From Dictyostelium firmibasis (lineage: Eukaryota > Evosea > Eumycetozoa > Dictyosteliales > Dictyosteliaceae): a stretch of DNA of 40,000 nucleotides. The position numbers were made by a program, and so were the translations under genes. This document shows positions 11,157-22,749 of this stretch, in pieces. Within the stretch, counting starts at the first letter, position 1; each line of letters opens with the position of its first letter. The notes under the pieces were generated by a model that had not been told where the DNA came from, searched no databases, and saw only the letters and a list, made by a program, of their open reading frames with translations. The stretch covers positions 947,501 through 987,500 of the forward strand of contig CM069767.1 of NCBI GenBank assembly GCA_036169595.1, in the 5' to 3' direction.

Positions 11157-11311
11157 TTTTTTTAATTTTTTAATTTTTTTTTTCTTTTATAGAAATTTTA
11201 AAAGAATTTGGAGTTATTATCACTATTACCATAAATAAAAGTAACTAATATTGAATGCAAAAAGGTTTGGAATGGAGGGGTAAAAGTGTTAGAAATTTTT
11301 TTTAAAAAATT

Positions 11312-11342
<31 letters not shown>

Positions 11343-11365
11343 GAAAATAAGAAAATAAAAATGTA
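10870..11365. other. Intergenic spacer, no gene seen
   Basis: Poly(dA)/poly(dT) rich spacer upstream of NIT2 and downstream of the Vti1-like gene (both minus). A slightly more complex patch at 11200-11300 has no open frame of note. Confidence 0.6.
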
Positions 11366-11992
11366 TTAACGAACTGGATCTTCAGGGTTTGATTTTGAAG
11401 CTCTATGGAATACATAACCAGCGATTAAAGCTATAGTCATTGCTAAAACAACGATAACAATAACTTTGATAGCATGATATTTCATAAAGATTTTAAATTT
11501 TTCAGTTGGTGTTTTATATTTTGTAGATCTTATATCATTAAGATCTTCCTCTTCCTCATATTCATCTAAATCCTCTTTAGCATTGATATGAATATCATCG
11601 AATCTAATTTTCTTTTGTTGTTGTTGTTGTTGTAATTGATTATGATTTAAACCAATATCTAAAACTGAGGTTGAGCTTAAACTTTTTTGTTTTTTCTCAC
11701 CAGTGACTTTTTCCAATCTTTTGATGTACTCTTGAATTTGGGAATTATAATTTGTGATTTTTGGTCTGAGTTGAGAGATTTCACCAGAGTTTTGTGATGA
11801 AAATTCTAATTGTTGGGTGATTTCCTCTGCTTCTTCTATATAGTTTGTAGATTGATTTACATAAACTAATATTTGATCATTACTTATTCCACCTGGATTA
11901 GTTTGATTAAATTCTAATTGTGATAAATTATCTTCAATTGAATTGAATACATCTGATAAATCTGATTCATAATGAGAATAAACATGTTCCAT
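11366..11992 (-). CDS. Tail-anchored protein with Vti1-like (v-SNARE N-terminal) domain, no visible SNARE motif, 208 aa
   Basis: A single-exon gene. Residues 5-100 resemble the three-helix N-terminal domain of Vti1-type SNAREs: HYESDLSDVFNSIEDNLSQL, then NYIEEAEEITQQLEF and KITNYNSQIQEYIKRLEK. In Vti1 a SNARE coiled coil of about 60 residues follows. Here residues 100-172 are a polyQ run (residues 119-125 region), basic and acidic patches, and KTPTEKFKIF, with no heptads or central Gln layer that I can see. Residues 178-198 (VIVIVVLAMTIALIAGYVF) are a single hydrophobic segment, 10-11 residues before the C-terminus, which fits a tail anchor. It may be an endomembrane regulator related to SNAREs, or an unrelated tail-anchored helical protein. 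The gene is divergent from the + gene at 12386. Confidence 0.6.
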   Translation of the reverse strand: MEHVYSHYESDLSDVFNSIEDNLSQLEFNQTNPGGISNDQILVYVNQSTNYIEEAEEITQQLEFSSQNSGEISQLRPKITNYNSQIQEYIKRLEKVTGEKKQKSLSSTSVLDIGLNHNQLQQQQQQKKIRFDDIHINAKEDLDEYEEEEDLNDIRSTKYKTPTEKFKIFMKYHAIKVIVIVVLAMTIALIAGYVFHRASKSNPEDPVR

Positions 11993-12239
11993 TGTTCCTT
12001 TTTTATTTTTTTTTTAATTATTATAATAATTTAAAATCTTATTATAAATTAATTACTATTAATTATTTTATTTTAAATAAATCTTAAAATAGAAATAAAA
12101 AAAAATTTAAAAAAATAATTAAGAAAATTATTAAAAAAAAAAAATTAAAGAAAACAAAAACAAAAAAAAAAAAAAAAAACAAAAGGAAAAAAAAAATTCA
12201 TCAATTTCTCATTTTTTTTTTTTTTTGCTTTTGCAATTT

Positions 12240-12280
<41 letters not shown>

Positions 12281-12283
<3 letters not shown>

Positions 12284-12304
12284 GACTTACCAACTCTTGT
12301 CGTT
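12281..12304. promoter_or_regulatory. AACGAC / GTCGTT inverted repeat in a divergent promoter
   Basis: AACGAC (12281-12286) and its exact complement GTCGTT (12299-12304) flank a 12-base loop. The element sits in the 393-bp spacer between the divergent Vti1-like (minus, start 11992) and 346-residue (+, start 12386) genes. Almost all neighbouring sequence is homopolymeric, so the island is conspicuous. It could be a dimeric factor site. Confidence 0.35.
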
Positions 12305-12385
12305 ATTATTTTTTTTCTTATTTTTTGTTTAATTTTTGGTGTTTAAATTTAAAGAAAAAAATTAAACACCAAAGATTTTAAAAAA

Positions 12386-13426
12386 ATGTTCAAATCATCG
12401 ATATCTTTGTTGATTAGAAAGACACCTAAAACACTTATACTGGAAACTAAACCATCACAAAAAACAAAAAAACCAAGAAAAAGATTAAGCTTAATTAAAT
12501 TAAAAGAATCAGTAGAAGCAAAAAACCCAGTAGTACAGTATCGTGATAAAATAGTTTCACGTGTAAAAAAAAGATTCTGTGAAGTATCAATGGAACAGCA
12601 AATTGAATTATTTAAAAAAGCACTTAAATCATGCGGTGGGGAGCAAATTTCAGATATATACAATTACTCTTATGATAAGTTTACAAAGTCACCAGAAGGT
12701 ACATTCATTTTTGGTTATTATAGTGGATCAATTGTTGGGATGTGTTATTCACTATTTCCCGATTATAAATGGGTGCCATGGTTATTCAAGAGAAATTCGG
12801 ATAGATCATGGAGAAAGCAGAAAGCAGACTACAATTATTATGATGAAATTATATGGTATGCTGCATTAAACGATATAACAGAGTCGAATTTAGATAAATG
12901 GTATGACATAAGCATACCAAAATTTAAAGAGGCTTGTAAAACGAAAATTGATTGTGAGGAAATGAGAAATTTCATTCAAAAAGCATATCCCCATCATAAA
13001 TTCTATAAATTTAAATTTTGTTACGCCCCAATATCAATATGGGATGACCCAAATGTTATTGCAGATTATCGTAAATTCTTATATCAGACTACAGGTTTTA
13101 AAATGATGGAACAATTTTATTTACTTTCACCTTGTAGAATAAAAAAATTATATGGTGGATCATTATTGAAAAAGTTAAATGGTAGCCAATATCAACTCTA
13201 CCGTCTCATCTTCCCCGAATTTCCATGGGTTGAGGAATATCTTCACCCAGATTTCATTAAAAAATTAGCATCACCACCCCCAAAGGAACCAAAGAAGATT
13301 TCATCATTTGCTCAATTTTTCGATTTAGGACCTACTCAAAGAATTGCTACAACTTTTGATATACCTGAAAAAGAAATTCAAAAAAATTTATCTGACATGA
13401 TTGAAAATAATTTAAATTTACAATAA
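12386..13426 (+). CDS. Protein of unknown function with three internal repeats, 346 aa, possible mitochondrial import signal
   Basis: A single-exon gene that I cannot name. The first 35 residues (MFKSSISLLIRKTPKTLIL, then Lys/Arg-rich) have no acidic residue before Glu20 and look like a mitochondrial presequence. The rest appears built from a repeated unit of about 75 residues. The cores are SLFPDYKWVPWLF near residue 122, KAYPHHKFYKFKF near 199 and LIFPEFPWVEEYL near 273. The first two are followed by a Trp- and Tyr-rich stretch ending in WYDIS or FYLLS. The pattern recalls a (Y/F)PE..W..W.F repeat that I have seen in amoebozoan and fungal proteins without a settled function. The stop codon is only 54 bp from the stop of the convergent gene. 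Confidence 0.8.
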   Translation: MFKSSISLLIRKTPKTLILETKPSQKTKKPRKRLSLIKLKESVEAKNPVVQYRDKIVSRVKKRFCEVSMEQQIELFKKALKSCGGEQISDIYNYSYDKFTKSPEGTFIFGYYSGSIVGMCYSLFPDYKWVPWLFKRNSDRSWRKQKADYNYYDEIIWYAALNDITESNLDKWYDISIPKFKEACKTKIDCEEMRNFIQKAYPHHKFYKFKFCYAPISIWDDPNVIADYRKFLYQTTGFKMMEQFYLLSPCRIKKLYGGSLLKKLNGSQYQLYRLIFPEFPWVEEYLHPDFIKKLASPPPKEPKKISSFAQFFDLGPTQRIATTFDIPEKEIQKNLSDMIENNLNLQ

Positions 13427-13480
13427 ATAAATTGTAGTTATAATTTTTTTTTAAAAAGTTTTTATTTTTTATTTTTTTTT

Positions 13481-16400
13481 TTAGTTCACTTTATTCTTTT
13501 TACTATGTCTTTCAATTGTATTAATTTCATCACCATTATCATTAATAGTGTTATTATCATTATTATTAATATTGTTATTATCTACATCCACAAATTCAAT
13601 TGGTGACTGATTTTCAAGTTCACTGTGAAAAAAAAAAAAAGTTAGGAAATGTAATGGAAAAATATTGGAAAAAAGCCAAATACATACTTTTGGAATTGTT
13701 GTTGTAATTGCTGTTGTCTTTTCGTTACTCTTTTTGTTTGTGTGGTTGGTGCTGTTGTAGTTGTGGTCGGTTGGGTAGTTGTTGTAATTGAATTTGTTGG
13801 TATAATTAATTTTAAGGAAATTCTTAATTTCTCTCTTTGAGAATCAGTATGTTGAGGGCATTTCAAAGTTTTTGTACACATTTTACCGGTATTGTTTGAA
13901 ACTACACCACAAATTCTACCCAAAAGTGATTGAATCTTTTCAAAAGATAGTGATTTAACAGCATCTAATGAATATGCTTTTGATTTAGTTTTTCTTTTCG
14001 ATTTCGATTTTTTATTTGATGGATCATAATCATCATCTGAATCTTCCTCATTTTCAGAATTGATTGATCCACCACTAATATTTGTATTATTGTTGTTACT
14101 ATATACACCGTTGATATTGGTGGTATTATTATTATTATTATTATTATTGCTATTATTATTATTATTATTACTATTATTACTACCATTTATACCATTTGCA
14201 TTATTTAATCCATTATTATTATTGGTTGTTGATTGTGATTTATTTATAATATTACTACTTCCATTGTTTAATAATGCTTTGTTTTGTTTTCTTGCACTTC
14301 TAATCGTTCTACCAACACCCATACATTTCTCTAAATGTGGTGCATAACGTGATGAAATTACACTTCCATTACATTTAATACACTCAAAGGTATCAGTTTG
14401 ATTCTTTGTTAATTGACCAAATATATCCAATCCTGGTTTCTTAATAATTTCAGGTGGAGGTGAATAATCTTCATCATTCAATAAACCAAGTTGAATATTT
14501 TTATGAACTTCAAAAACAATCTCTAACAATTCCTCCTCAAATAAATCTCTATATATTTCATTAGCCATTTCATCCTCAAATGTTTTATTTTCAACATCTG
14601 ATAAATCAATTTCTTCTTCTTCTTCCTCTTCTTCTCCACCCTCTTCTTCAATTATTTGATCTTGTTGTGGTTGTTGTTGTTCTTGTTGTTCTTGTTGTTC
14701 TTGTGATGATAAGGTGGCAGTTGTTGTGGTGGAGATTGTCGGTATTGATGTAGTTGAAGTTGCAGTTGTTGTTGTATCGGTTTCCATTTCTGTTGATGGG
14801 TTTGTATCATTTGGCTCATTCATTAAAACATCCTCAGCAGTTGATTGCACTGTTTCTTTTTTATCTTTTTTACCATTTGATCTTGTTTTTTTAATTGGTA
14901 TTGTTGGTTCTGGCGGTATTTTATCCTTTGGTTTCTCTTTTTCTAATTTTTCTTTCTCTTTTTCTTGTTTTTCTTTTTCAAATTTTTCTTGTTTTTCTTT
15001 TTCTAATCTTTCTTTTTCAGCTAGTTTTGCGGCTTGTTTCTCTTTTTCAGCTTGAGCTTTTGTTAATTTTTTTGCAACTGGTGGAGTTATTGTTGATTTT
15101 GATTTTGTTGGTGTTGTTATAGTTGTTGTTTTGCTTTCTGTTATGGGCGATGAAGCTGTTGCTGCGGCGGCAGCAGATGATTTTGATCTTGATGATGGTG
15201 GTGGTGGTTGTTTTGCTTGTGATGCTTTTGAAATCTTTGCAATTGGTTGATGAATTTTAGATTTTGATTTCTTTGTACTTCCTAGTGGTCTACCTCTACC
15301 GGTTTGTTTTGGTTTTTCATTACCACTATTAATATTATCATCAGTATTTGTATCGGTTTCGATTTCTTCCTCCTCGTCGGAATCTGATCCTGAAGCTGAA
15401 CCTGTTTCACCAGATGTATATTCATCACTGTCATCATCCCAATAACTATCACTATCATAACTATCACTATCTTCTGAATCATCGGATTCATCTGAATCAT
15501 AATCAACAGTTTTCGTTCTCTTTTTATTATTACTATTTGTTTTTAATGATGCACTTGATTTCTTTGAAGTTATTTTTTTTGTTGTATCTTTATTAATACT
15601 ACCACTGTCCTTATTGCTACTATTTACATTTTTTTTTAAGTTTGTGGTTGTGGTATTATTTGATCCTTTGGTGATGCTCGATGTCGATGAAATTTTTGAA
15701 GCTATATTTTTATTATTGGTTTTTTCTTTTTCTTTTTCTTTATCTTTGTCTTTTTCCTTTTCTTTATCTTTATCTTTTTCCTTTTCCTTTTCCTTTTCTT
15801 TATCCTTTTCTTTTTCCTTTTCCTTGTCTCTATCTTTTTCTTTATCTTTTTCTCTTTCTTTTTCCTTTTCCCTTTCTTTGTCGCGATCTCTATCTCTATC
15901 CCTGTCACGGTCTCTATCTCTATCTCTATCTCTGTCACGATCTCTATCTCTGTCTCTGTCTTTTTCTCTATCTCTATCTCTGTCCCTATCACGATCTCTA
16001 TCACGATCTCTTTCTTTATCTTTTTCTGATATTTTATAGTCTTTGTCTTTATAATCTTTATCTTTGTAGTCTTTATAGTCTTTATAGTCTTTATAGTCTC
16101 TATCTCTGTCACGATCTCTGTCTCTATCTCTATCACGATCTCTATCACGATCTCTTTCCTTTTCTTTGTCTTTATAATCTCTATCTCTATCTCTATCTCT
16201 ATCGGCTGATTTATAATCTCTATCTTTTTCTTTATAGTCTCTTTCCTTATCTTTATAGTCTCTATCCTTATAGTCTCTATCTTTATAATCCCTATCTTTA
16301 TAATCTTTTTCAGATTTACCACCACTACTGCTACCTATACCAATTGAAGAGGATGATTTTTTAATTGAGGATGAAGATGATGATGATGATGAAGTTGGTA

Positions 16401-17700
16401 CATTTGATGATGAAGTTGATACGCTTGAGGTTGAAAGGATTGGACTTGTCCTTTCTGATTTACTTTCTGTGCTTGTTGGTGATGATAAATTTTTTGTACC
16501 ACTATTACCACCTGTTGAAGATATATTTGTATTTGAACTACTTGATGATAGTTTAACTCTATCCTTGCCTCTATCTCTATCCCTATCTCTGTCTCTATCT
16601 CTTGATCTAGAACGATCTCTATCACGATCCCTTGAACGATCTCGTGACCTTGAACGATCTCTATCTCTTCTACGATCTCTATCTCTTTCACGATCTCTAT
16701 CACGATCTAGTCCACTACCTCCGCCACCTCTACCTATATCTCTGTCTCTATCACGATCTCTATCACGATCTCTATCTCTATCTCTATCACGATCTCTATA
16801 ATAACGATCACGATCTCTTGATCTTGATCTTGATCTGTCTCTTACTCTATCACGTATTCTATCTCTACTTCTATCACGCGATCTATCTCTATCACGCATT
16901 CTATCTCTACTTCTATCACGTGATCTGTCTCTATCTCTCATATATTTATCATCTTTTCCACCAATCTTTGATTTGTCTTTTCCATCGATACTGTTACCTG
17001 ATGGTGGTGATTTATTTATATTATCGCTATTGCTTCCGCCTCCAATTGAGGGTAAGAATGAAGGTAAAAATGAAGATGATGAAGAAGGACTTGTTTGTAA
17101 TATCGGTGTTGTTGAAGTAGATGATGGCTTTTCAAGCTCCCTACTTGATTTTAATGAAGTTGAAGTTGAGGTGGAAGATGTAGAAATTAATGTTGACGAT
17201 GTTGAAATTGACGATTGTGATATGGATAATGGTGATTTAATATCTTTTAAAGGTTTTGAAGACGATGATGATTTACTATCTCTAAATTTATCCTTATCTT
17301 TTCTATCTCTACTTCTATCTCTTGATCTATCTCTACTTCTATCACGTGCCCTATCTCTTGAACGATCTCTCATTCTGTCTCTTGATCTATCTCTACTTCT
17401 GTCACGTGATCTATCTCTACTATCTCTTAAGGGTAAAGATGATGACGAGCTCGTTAGATTTGGTTTATTATTATTTTCTTTTAATTGATCTTTTTTTGAA
17501 GAAGATGATGAAGAAGATGTTGATTGGAATGATGACGTATTATCTTTTGATCTGTTTAACCCATGATGTTGCGATATTACAGTCTGAGGTGAATTTGATG
17601 ATGATGACGATGGTGGAGGTGGTGGAGGTGGCGGTGGTGGTGAATTGTTATTACCACTACCGGTGTTGCTATTATTATAATATGTCGGATCAAATGACAT
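13481..17700 (-). CDS. ATXN7L3/Sgf11-like SAGA deubiquitinase-module protein with giant RD/KE-rich N-terminus, about 1384 aa
   Basis: Two exons: 17700-13688 and 13622-13481 (GTATGT..CACAG, codon AAT split). The conserved part is C-terminal. A helix at about 1040-1065 (MANEIYRDLFEEELLEIVFE) is followed by a Sgf11-type C2HC zinc finger near 1100-1125 (FECIKCNGSVISSRYAPHLE, then KC), and then a SCA7 domain near 1260-1285 (GRICGVVSNN, KMCTKTLKCPQH). Sgf11 finger plus SCA7 is the arrangement of ATXN7L3, the adaptor that activates the H2B deubiquitinase of SAGA on chromatin. Before it lie about 1000 low-complexity residues: polyproline (about 22-30), hundreds of RD/RS/KD/KE dipeptides (about 95-680), acidic blocks, and polyE/polyQ. 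Length far exceeds ATXN7L3 (about 350 aa). I checked that the frame is continuous. Confidence 0.85.
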
Positions 17701-17745
17701 AATTTAAAGTATATATACAAAAAAAAGTAAACACATAATATCGAT

Positions 17746-17783
<38 letters not shown>

Positions 17784-18411
17784 TTATAAATTTGTTAATA
17801 GCTTTTTCGTTTGGCAATATAAATTTATATTTTGTACTATTAATATTTATTTATATAATTGTATAAAGCCCAAACAGATATTTCGTGCTCTTTTTTTTTT
17901 TTTTGCCTATTTTTCGTTGAGTTTGCAAAATGCTGAATTTTTAGAAAAAAAAAAAAAAAAAAAATTAAAATAATGTGTTTTCGAAAAAAAAAAAATAATA
18001 AAAAAAATAAAAATATTTTTAAATAATTATTTGAAATCATTATAATCAAAAAAAGGAATTTTATTAAATAATTTGGATTTTATAAAATTAAATTTTCTTT
18101 TTTTTTTAACCAATTTAAGTCTTTTTTAACCTATTTAGTTCTATATATTTTTTTTTTTAATTTAATGTTACATTAAATCTAAATATTTCCATAAATCTAT
18201 TTTTATTTATTTTTTTAGAAAATTTAAGAATTCATGATTAAATAATAATAATTTTTAAAAGTTATTTAAACTGTTTTTATTTCCATTTTTTAAAAAAAAA
18301 AAAAAAAAAATAGGAGAATTTTAAATATTTAGAATTTTATTACATGTGTTTTTTAGAGTTTTATTTATATATTTATTTATTTGATTTTTTTTTTTTCTTA
18401 TTTTAAGTTGT
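17701..18411. other. Intergenic spacer, no gene seen
   Basis: The spacer lies upstream of the ATXN7L3-like gene and downstream of PSMD1 (both minus). It consists of poly(dT) runs and ordinary A+T-rich sequence. Short frames at 17779-18049 depend on polylysine or polyphenylalanine and are not supported. Confidence 0.6.
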
Positions 18412-20674
18412 TTATTCAGTAAATTCAAATGGTTCTGGAGTTGAAGGCTCTGGAAGAGTTGGAGAAGTTGTGGTAGTGGCATTTGGAAGTGGAGCAGTGG
18501 CAGTACCAGATTGAACACCAACACTTTCTGGTTTAGTTTCTGGTTTTTCTTTAACAACCAATTGTTCTGGTTCATTTGGAGTTAAGTCTCTTAACATTAC
18601 GATACCAATTGTTGGACTCTTTTTGATTGGTTGATAACGGGTGTCATCAAATTGAACGTATTGTAATTGTCTTGGTACAATACGAGCAGGATTTGATTTT
18701 CTTTCAAAGAGTGGCTCCTTCTCTTCAACTTTAGAGGCGGCTTCTTTTTCCTCTTTTTCTTTTGCTTCTTTTTCTTTTGCTTCTTTTTCTTCTTTTTCCT
18801 TCTTTTCTTTCTCCATATCTTGATCGATGTTCATAGCGGAACGAGAGCTTTGAAGTTTATTTTTTCTACTGTAGGAGAGGATAGCTGTTTCAATTTTATT
18901 GGTTGCACTGGCGGTTGATGGTTTAGTTTCTGGTGGGTAGGCAAAGAGTGATGGTCTACAATTGGATTTGAAAGAGAATATTGGCATCTCCAAGTTTTTG
19001 TTAAGACCAATAATAGAGGTTGGGGTCAATGCCAAGCCCATAAAGTGAGTCATTGGGAACCAATACCAAAATTGGAGGAAACCAGCAATACCAACAATAG
19101 CATTCATATTCTTGTGACCGCTTGGTGAGTGTAATTGAATGGTAGAGTTCCTACCACCAGCATCGATGACACCAAATGCCAATACGGCACCAAATTTAGA
19201 CATTGAATCCTCACGTTTATCACTGATACAAGTGGCGAATAATTTTCTGGCAGTTTCAGCTTCTGGTACTAACTCTTTGCTGGTTTGAATTAAAACCATA
19301 GCCATGGAGATCCATGCAGCTTGTTTAACGTAACCGACACTATCAGTGGTGAGTGATTTCAAAATCTCCAAAGCATCTCTTTGACCAGTGCCAGCACATG
19401 CGATACCCAAAGCGAATGCAGCACCATAACGAACGTGTGGATTATAACTTTCGGCCAACAATGCGATTGCCTTTGGACATTTCTCTGGTTGTCTAGAGAG
19501 TACGAAACCAATACAAGTGACAGCAGCTCTTCTGACTGAGTCAGTACCATCAGAGACGGCGACATGTAAAAGTTTTCTCAAGGCATCATTATTACCGGTG
19601 CCACAGTAGGCAAAGGCAACGGCATACATACCACCATATCTAATCAATGGATCCTTATCACCAATCATTTGTTCAATCAAGGTGTCGGCACTCTCCTCTT
19701 TGCCATACATTAAGAAGGCTAAACCCATGGAGAGGGATCTAATAGTTTTCTCATGTTGGGTTTCATGAGCATAGGCCAACATCTCTTCGATGGCTTTCTT
19801 TGCGCCACTACCCAACATAACCAAACCCATAGCTAAACCAGCAGCCTCACCTGAGACGGCATCATCATTATAGAGTACACTCTTTAAATCCTCATACAAA
19901 TCATCACGACCAGTTGCCATTGCAGCCAAACCCAAACCCAATGAAGCACCATGATGGAGGATTGCATTGTTAATGTGTAACTTTTCGACCAAATAGTCAA
20001 TGATCTCTTCACCATGTGATGCATGAATTAAACCAAGAGCATAGAGAGAACCAGATTCAGAGTATGGAGTTTGGTTGACAGTGGCACCTGGTAAATAGGT
20101 TTTCAAGAGGGATTTACTCTCCTTGATATGACCCTTGTTAATTACACCCAAACTTGAGATTGCACTAAACTTTGTCCAATGGGTTGATTTGTATAACCAT
20201 TCGAGGTTGCTTCTTAAAAATGTATCTCTGGTTGTACCAGCATGCATCAATGCATTGGCAAACAATGTACCAGAATAAAAGATGGCACCTTTATGTAATT
20301 CACTGGTGGTTTTCATCGATTGTAAAATGTGCATATCAGTACTACAATTACGATAAAGAAACTCTAAATTCATACCAATTGAAACATCTCCAATTAAAAT
20401 TGTATGTAATCTCTCCAAACGTTGTTCAAAAGATGTTCCACTCTTTTCATTACCACTGTCTATATCAATTTCCATACTATCTGACGATGATGGAGTGGTG
20501 GTGCTTGATTTCTTTTCAACTGGTGGTAATCTATTACGAACATTTAATAAAAATTGTTGTGTACTATTTTGGAAAAGATCAAAACCAATTTGATATGCAA
20601 GTAATAATGATTCCTTTAAAAATAAAAAAATAAAAAAAGTTAATATTATTTTATTTTAAGTGCACCACACAAAC

Positions 20675-20708
<34 letters not shown>

Positions 20709-21082
20709 TTTATCTACCTACTTCATCTTTTTTAATTAATGATAATAAAATTGTGGCAACTTCAATATGATTATCTAAAAAGATTAAACATTGAACAACA
20801 CTAAGATAATCAGGTTTTTCTTGGGCTAAATGAAGATTAACCAAAATACCTAAAACACTATGACGGAAATGACGGTTGCTTACTGATACATTACAAATGT
20901 GAAGACAGTAAGAGAGCATACTATTTACATTACCAGATTGTGAAATTGCTTTTTCAATTATATCTAATCTTCTTGCTTCAATTGCAATACCTAATGCCTG
21001 TTTATATGATCCTTCCCTTTATTTTGTTATTTATTTTTTGAAAATTTAATTATTATGTTAATTACAATATAAATAATATTTA

Positions 21083-21115
<33 letters not shown>

Positions 21116-21817
21116 TACATACTTAAAACATCTATCAAACATTCCCATTACAATTGCTTCAAGATGTGGATTGATAACAGTATCTTTATTAGTGGATGTT
21201 CTTAATTTAATATATTCATCAATAAATTTATCTATGTTTGGAAATAAAAATATTTTAAATGTAAAAAAAAAAAAAAAATATAAAAATATAAAAAAAGTTA
21301 ATAAAACAATCACTCTAAATTATTTTATAAAATATTATTATTATTATTTTTATTATACGATAGTTACATAAAAGTGTTTCAATATATTCACTCTTTGATA
21401 AAACATTAAATAAAGATCCAGCTGATAATGCATATTCCATTGAATTTGGGAAATCACTTAAATTGTAATATACTTTTGATAAAATTAATGATGCAAGTTC
21501 ATGTTTTGGAAATTGTTTATTCTCTGATAATGATTTACTATTTTTTTTTATTTTATTTTTTTTGTAAATAGTTTTTACAGATATTATTGTAATTTTATTA
21601 GTAAATTAATTCAATATAATAATTAATAATAAAAAAACTAAATTTAAAACTAAAATATAATATTGTTGATTTACATTTTATCGACTGAAGTTGATGCAAT
21701 TTCGGACCAAAATTCATCAACACATGAATCTAATTTTTCTAATGAATATGACTTTAATTCTAATTGATCTTCATCCAATAATGATAGATAATTAGAAACC
21801 GAATTAATTGCTACCAT
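18412..21817 (-). CDS. psmD1: 26S proteasome regulatory subunit PSMD1 / Rpn2, 972 aa
   Basis: Five exons: 21817-21675, 21537-21368, 21231-21123, 21016-20722 and 20613-18412, all GT..AG. The product is 972 residues, close to 953 in human. Rpn2 is the large scaffold of the proteasome base; it holds the deubiquitinase Rpn11 lid region and Rpn13. Diagnostic blocks include ALSAGSLFNV, QALGIAIEARRLD, PDYLSVVQCLIFLD, YRNCSTDMHILQ and the toroidal PC repeats between about 400 and 770 (GASLGLGLAAMATG, GEAAGLAMGLVMLGSG, YGGMYAVAFAYCGTGN, YGAAFALGIACAGTG, FGAVLAFGVIDAGG). The C-terminal region has a Lys/Glu repeat (about 805-835), then RIVPRQLQYVQFDD and a Pro/Thr-rich tail. The first ATG lies after an A-rich leader. 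This is a firm identification. Confidence 0.96.
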
Positions 21818-22321
21818 GATTGTATGATTATTTAATATAAATATATATAAGTGTAATTGTGAGAAAAAAAATAATAAAAAAAAAAAAAAGTGAAATTAAA
21901 AAAAAAAAATTAAAAAAAAAATTTATTGTTGGGTGATCTTCAAAAAAAAAAAAAAAAAATTAAAAAAATGTGAAATTAAAAAAAATTAAAAAAATTTAAT
22001 CAAATTTAATTTTTTTTTTTTCTTTTTTTTTTATTTTTTTTTTATTTTAATTTCTTTATTTTAATCAAATTTAATTTTTTTTTTTTTTTTTTTTTTTAAT
22101 TTTTTTTTTTTTTTTTATATTAGTATGTTTTTTTTTTTAAGAATAGAGGGTTAAAATGTCAAATTTTGAGAGTATATTGATAAAAAAAGGTACAAAAGTT
22201 TTCATAATCATCAGCAAACACTTAATTCCCAAAAAGAAACTAAATTTATGAAACTCAATAAAGTAAAATAATAATAAAAATATACAATTTTTTAAACATT
22301 TGAAAGAAACAACAACTTGGG

Positions 22322-22362
<41 letters not shown>

Positions 22363-22749
22363 AATACAATATAAAGGAAATCCATATATACAATATTACC
22401 CATTTAAAGTAAAATGACGCCTTAAAAAAAAATTAAAAAAAAAAAAAAAAAAAAAATTTAAATTTTTTGTCTATATTGGGTGAACATTGCAAGAGTGGTT
22501 AGTTTATAAGAGTGTGTGTTATAATTTAAATTACAAGTAATAATAGAAATATTTTTATAATTTATCACTTTGTTTTTTTTTTAATAGAATAAAAATAAAT
22601 TAAAATTAAATAAAATTATTTAAAAAATGGAAATTAAATTATATAAAATATACATACACTCAATAATTTATAAATTATATTTCATTTAATATTTAATTTA
22701 TTCACACCAACCAATAATAATAAATATTATTATTTTCAATATATATAAT
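21818..22749. other. Divergent intergenic spacer between PSMD1 and the MRH-like gene
   Basis: It holds the promoters of PSMD1 (minus) and of the MRH-like gene (+). Long oligo(dA)/(dT) runs dominate. A GAGTGTGTGTT stretch near 22510 is G-box-like on the + side. A frame at 22137-22403 (minus) contains a polylysine run and lacks protein-like composition. Confidence 0.6.

Noticed and set aside
15614-16801. Long + strand frames rich in Ser-Leu and Tyr-Leu dipeptides
   Set aside because: They are antisense shadows of the RD/KE repeats of the ATXN7L3-like gene.
22137-22403. 88-codon frame on the minus strand
   Set aside because: It is held open by a polylysine run, has no known motif, and lies in a promoter spacer.
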